Shown here one piece after another: positions 6,828 to 9,111 of a DNA stretch of 9,111 nucleotides; the first letter of the stretch is position 1, and every line of letters begins with the position of its first letter. Under the pieces are notes generated by a model, which was not told the DNA's origin, did not search any database, and saw only the letters and a program-made list of their open reading frames with translations. The stretch lies in the NCBI GenBank assembly GCA_008501785.1, contig QQUD01000783.1:1-9111 (forward strand), written 5' to 3'. The translations under genes and the position numbers were made by a program. The DNA is from Chloroflexota bacterium. Its GTDB lineage: Bacteria; Chloroflexota; Anaerolineae; Promineifilales; Promineifilaceae.

Positions 6828-7637
6828 ATGTTATCAAGACCGAAACTTGGCATTGCGACGTGGATTTTTGGCAAACGGCCGTTATCGGAAACCCTGGCTG
6901 AAATTGCCACAATGGACAAGGTTGATGGGGTTGAATTGTGGGTAGATATAGATCATGATTCACCAGCACAGGTAAAATCGTTGCTAGAACAGCATCAATT
7001 GGCATTGTTTGGATTGACACCAGACAATGTTGATTTAGCGAATCCTGATGAAAATATTCGTGCGAGTGCGATTGATTATTACAAGCGTTTGATTGTGTTT
7101 GCAGCGGAATTGGATGCGCCACGGGTGTTGATACGGCCGTTTTTGGGACGAGAACGGCCGTTAATGTCGAGGGAAGAGGAGATTGGTGGGTTGAAAACGG
7201 CCGTTTCACAATTGGCAAAATTCGCAGCAAGCTATTCCTTGCAACTCGGTTTTGAAGTTGTCAACCGTTACGAATCACACCTCATCAACACCGGGCGTGA
7301 AGCGGAATTATTTTTGCAAGACATTGCCTTAGATAACCTTGGTGTTGTACTCAGCACATTTCATATGAATATCGAAGAGCAAGATGCCGCAGGGGTCATC
7401 CGTCAATTAGGCGAAAAAGTACAGTTGTTGCACATGGCTGATTCCAACCGGCGTGGTATTGGTCAAGGTCACCTTAAACTCGGACTCCATTTGTGGGCAA
7501 TCCAAGACTTACCTCATGAAATTCCAATCATTCTCGATTTCCTCCCTGTACACACCAACCCAATCCACCTTCAGCACACAGAAACAACCCTGGCCCAGCT
7601 AAAAGAATCATTAAGCAACGCTGCAAACTGGTTTTAG
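6828..7637 (+). CDS. Sugar isomerase/epimerase-like TIM-barrel protein (AP_endonuc_2 / D-tagatose-3-epimerase-like)
   Basis: A 269-residue cytoplasmic (beta/alpha)8 protein of the xylose-isomerase-like superfamily. Recognisable barrel motifs are VDGVELWVD (32-40), GFEVVNRYESHLINT (141-155), STFHMNIEE (176-184) and LLHMADSNRRGIGQGHL (200-216). In ketose 3-epimerases of this superfamily the metal is held by Glu, Asp, His, Glu. Here E143 and H202 are kept, but the Asp of the usual DTFHMNIEE is Ser176 and the last Glu (usual IESF) appears as Asp237 in ILDF. A metal-dependent epimerase activity is therefore uncertain. The start ATG has GAGGA 6 nt upstream, inside the end of the preceding gene, and the gap to that gene is 1 nt. 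The coupling suggests a role in the same glycan process. Three perfect AACGGCCGTT sites lie in its first half; base use becomes C/A-richer on the + strand after the last one. Confidence 0.82.
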   Translation: MLSRPKLGIATWIFGKRPLSETLAEIATMDKVDGVELWVDIDHDSPAQVKSLLEQHQLALFGLTPDNVDLANPDENIRASAIDYYKRLIVFAAELDAPRVLIRPFLGRERPLMSREEEIGGLKTAVSQLAKFAASYSLQLGFEVVNRYESHLINTGREAELFLQDIALDNLGVVLSTFHMNIEEQDAAGVIRQLGEKVQLLHMADSNRRGIGQGHLKLGLHLWAIQDLPHEIPIILDFLPVHTNPIHLQHTETTLAQLKESLSNAANWF

Positions 7638-7646
7638 TGACCATGT

Positions 7647-7669
7647 CGCGGTAATATTTACCCCGTTTG
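7647..7669 (+). terminator. Possible weak terminator after the isomerase-like gene
   Basis: Ten bases after the stop codon, 7647-7654 pairs with 7658-7665 (GGTAA/TTACC core, one mismatch, 3-nt loop), followed by a short T-containing stretch. The stem is modest and there is no long T run, so function as a terminator is uncertain. Confidence 0.3.
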
Positions 7670-7777
7670 TAATAAAAACAAAAAGTCAAGTTTTGGCTGG
7701 TCTTATGAACTTTCAAATTTAAATTTGGTAATAGACATCGAACGAATTCGACGTCTAAGCTCTGAAAACATGTTTGA

Positions 7778-7906
7778 ACATGTTTGATCCGGTAGACTCA
7801 AAATTCATTTTGGGGTAAAAGCGATTGCCATTTTAAATTTACAACCTTCATAAACAGGTTTAATCCTGTAGGCCCAAAATTCATTTTGGGGCAAAGGTAA
7901 TTACCG
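7778..7906. repeat. Two-copy direct repeat, 76-bp period
   Basis: Copy A (7778-7830) and copy B (7854-7906) align without gaps at an offset of 76. The identical core AAAATTCATTTTGGGG is in both, at 7800-7815 and 7876-7891. In copy B the core forms CCCAAAA-TTCA-TTTTGGG, preceded by ACAGG-TTTAAT-CCTGT, so each copy can make hairpins. The more diverged flanks suggest an old duplication or two insertions of the same element. Confidence 0.8.
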
Positions 7907-7987
7907 ATTGATTTTTGAACTTCCATTAGACCGCGCCTGTCCGATCTTGACTATTCCATAAATATATCGAAGGAGAATACAAGAAAG

Positions 7988-9064
7988 ATGGCAAAAGATG
8001 GGAAAAAAGTACGTGTAGCCATAATCGGTGTTGGTAACTGCGCTTCCTCACTGGTACAAGGCGTGCAATATTACAAAGATGCCCCTGAAAATGCAGAAAT
8101 TCCCGGTTTGATGAATGCAACCGTTGGCGGATATCACGTCAGTGACATTGAATTTTCAGCAGCAATTGACGTGGTTGAGGGCAAAGTTGGCAAAGATTTG
8201 AGCGAGGCCATTTGGGCAGAACCCAACAACACTATGAAGTTTGCCGAAGTGCCACATTTAGGCGTGCCGGTAAGCCGTGGAATGACTCATGATGGGATTG
8301 GCAAATATGTGAGCACTATGGTCGAAAAAGCCGCTGGCCCAACAGACAACATCGTCAAAATCTTGAAAGATACGCGGACTGACGTGGTTGTAAATTTCAT
8401 GCCAGTTGGGTCTGAAATGGCGACCAAATGGTATGTTGAGCAAGTGATGGACGCAGGTTGTGCTTTTGTGAATGGCATTCCGGTGTTTATTGCAACTTCA
8501 GAATATTGGGGACCGCGTTTCAAAGAGCGTGGCTTACCGGTGATTGGTGACGACATTAAAAGCCAGGTGGGTGCGACGATTACGCATCGCGTTTTGACCA
8601 ACCTGTTCAAAGATCGGGGCATTCATATTGACCGCACTTATCAGCTCAATTTTGGTGGCAACATGGACTTTTACAACATGTTGGAACGTGAGCGCCTGGA
8701 GTCAAAGAAAATCTCAAAGACAAACGCTGTTACCAGCCAATTGCCCTATGACTTGGGTGAGGGAAACGTGCATGTTGGGCCTAGCGATTATGTGCCGTGG
8801 CTCACAGATCGCAAGTGGTGTCACATTCGCATGGAGGGCCGCGCTTTTGGCAATGTGCCCATGCAATTGGAACTCAAACTTGAAGTATGGGATTCGCCCA
8901 ACTCGGCCGGTGTGATGATTGATGCAGTCCGCTGCGCCAAAATTGCCCTGGACAAAGGGATGAGCGGTCCATTGATTGCACCCTCCTCTTATTTCATGAA
9001 ATCACCACCCGAGCAGTACACGGATGATGAAGCACGCAAGATGGTTGAGGAATTTATCGCATAG
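7988..9064 (+). CDS. ino1: Inositol-3-phosphate synthase (myo-inositol-1-phosphate synthase)
   Basis: Converts D-glucose 6-phosphate to 1D-myo-inositol 3-phosphate with catalytic NAD+, the committed step to inositol lipids and solutes (EC 5.5.1.4); cytoplasmic. The 358-residue protein is the compact type found in actinobacteria, close in length to the mycobacterial enzyme and much shorter than eukaryotic ones. The NAD-binding motif [12 protein letters not shown] is at 14-25. The family blocks follow: FMPVGSE (137-143), [14 protein letters not shown] (188-201), then [17 protein letters not shown] (223-239) with KKISKT just after it. WLTDRKW (271-277) holds K276, which by recall corresponds to the catalytic Lys of M. 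tuberculosis Ino1. [12 protein letters not shown] (298-309) closes the active-site region. The start ATG has AAGGAG 12 nt upstream and sits seven codons before the Rossmann strand. It is preceded by a long structured spacer, so it is probably transcribed from its own promoter. Unlike the other genes it contains no AACGGCCGTT. Confidence 0.97.
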   Translation: MAKDGKKVRVAIIGVGNCASSLVQGVQYYKDAPENAEIPGLMNATVGGYHVSDIEFSAAIDVVEGKVGKDLSEAIWAEPNNTMKFAEVPHLGVPVSRGMTHDGIGKYVSTMVEKAAGPTDNIVKILKDTRTDVVVNFMPVGSEMATKWYVEQVMDAGCAFVNGIPVFIATSEYWGPRFKERGLPVIGDDIKSQVGATITHRVLTNLFKDRGIHIDRTYQLNFGGNMDFYNMLERERLESKKISKTNAVTSQLPYDLGEGNVHVGPSDYVPWLTDRKWCHIRMEGRAFGNVPMQLELKLEVWDSPNSAGVMIDAVRCAKIALDKGMSGPLIAPSSYFMKSPPEQYTDDEARKMVEEFIA

Positions 9065-9079
9065 ATGAACTATCTCGTA

Positions 9080-9105
9080 AAGAGACGCAAAAACTTGCGT
9101 TTCTT
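9080..9105 (+). terminator. Hairpin after ino1 (terminator or interspersed repeat)
   Basis: AAGAGACGCAA (9080-9090) pairs with TTGCGTTTCTT (9095-9105) around an AAAC loop, 11 pairs including one G-U, starting 15 nt after the stop. No T run follows before the window ends. The word resembles a hairpin repeat of the AGAGACGCAAAA type that I recall from cyanobacterial genomes, so it may be an interspersed repeat that also stops transcription. Confidence 0.4.
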
Positions 9106-9111
9106 CCGGAT

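Larger units (their letters stand above)
503..7205. repeat. Dispersed palindrome AACGGCCGTT (12 perfect copies)
   Basis: Perfect 10-bp copies start at 503, 795, 1593, 2390, 2672, 3276, 4282, 5148, 5842, 6874, 7153 and 7196. Copies at 503, 2390, 3276 and 7196 extend to the 12-bp palindrome AAACGGCCGTTT. One-mismatch copies start at 2903, 4058, 4663, 5819, 6445 and 7132. All perfect copies are inside genes on either strand, none in spacers, and none in the inositol-phosphate synthase gene. They are translated in three phases (TAV, RP, NGR), so the conservation is at the DNA level. Chance expectation for a given 10-mer in 9.1 kb is about 0.01. The behaviour resembles the cyanobacterial HIP1 octamer, with a different sequence. 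Confidence 0.95.
7638..7987 (+). promoter_or_regulatory. 350-bp structured spacer and leader upstream of ino1
   Basis: No gene is seen here. The spacer is A/T-rich and full of symmetric elements. It holds a hairpin right after the upstream stop and a perfect 14-bp palindrome CAAATTTAAATTTG (7714-7727). A 9-bp stem follows, with a CGAA loop and one mismatch (7734-7755), then a tandem AACATGTTTG pair (7767-7786) and a 76-bp-period direct repeat. TTGACT at 7947-7952 matches a -35 box, but no -10 lies at the right distance. AAGGAG at 7970-7975 is the probable ribosome site, 12 nt before the ATG. These may be regulator sites or mRNA structure; no known riboswitch class is recognised. Confidence 0.5.

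Noticed and set aside
7638..7987. Known riboswitch or T-box in the ino1 leader.
   Set aside because: No conserved core of a class I know is recognisable; only short stems and repeats are seen.

Overview
The window looks like a bacterial chromosome segment of roughly balanced GC. It probably comes from a Chloroflexota-type bacterium. That placement is tentative and rests on three things: the actinobacterial-like inositol-phosphate synthase, the very large YfhO-type membrane protein, and the abundance of short interspersed repeats. No rRNA, tRNA, CRISPR array, transposase or phage gene is visible.

Layout, left to right. (1) The 3' part of a GT4 glycosyltransferase gene on the + strand, cut by the window edge. 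(2) A convergent HAD-IIA phosphatase gene on the - strand. (3) A short divergent spacer carrying a degenerate decamer tract. (4) A GT39-like polytopic glycosyltransferase gene on the + strand, containing five repeat tracts in or at the edge of its frame. (5) A MITE-like palindromic spacer of about 150 bp. (6) A 999-residue YfhO-like membrane protein gene, followed after 1 nt by a sugar isomerase/epimerase-like TIM-barrel gene; these two form an operon. (7) A 350-bp structured non-coding leader with a 76-bp-period direct repeat. (8) The ino1 gene for inositol-3-phosphate synthase, followed by a hairpin at the right edge.

Functionally, three glycosyltransferase-type proteins sit near a sugar epimerase-like enzyme and the enzyme that makes inositol phosphate. 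This suggests envelope glycan or glycolipid assembly, possibly with inositol-containing lipids. The pathway link is inference from proximity only.

The most unusual signal is in the DNA rather than in a gene. The perfect palindrome AACGGCCGTT occurs 12 times, where about 0.01 is expected by chance, always inside coding sequence and in all three codon phases. Many copies sit where local G-over-C skew falls or reverses. A second signal is a family of 7-bp-period arrays, three of them exactly 42 bp (6 x 7), lying in frame in glycosyltransferase genes.
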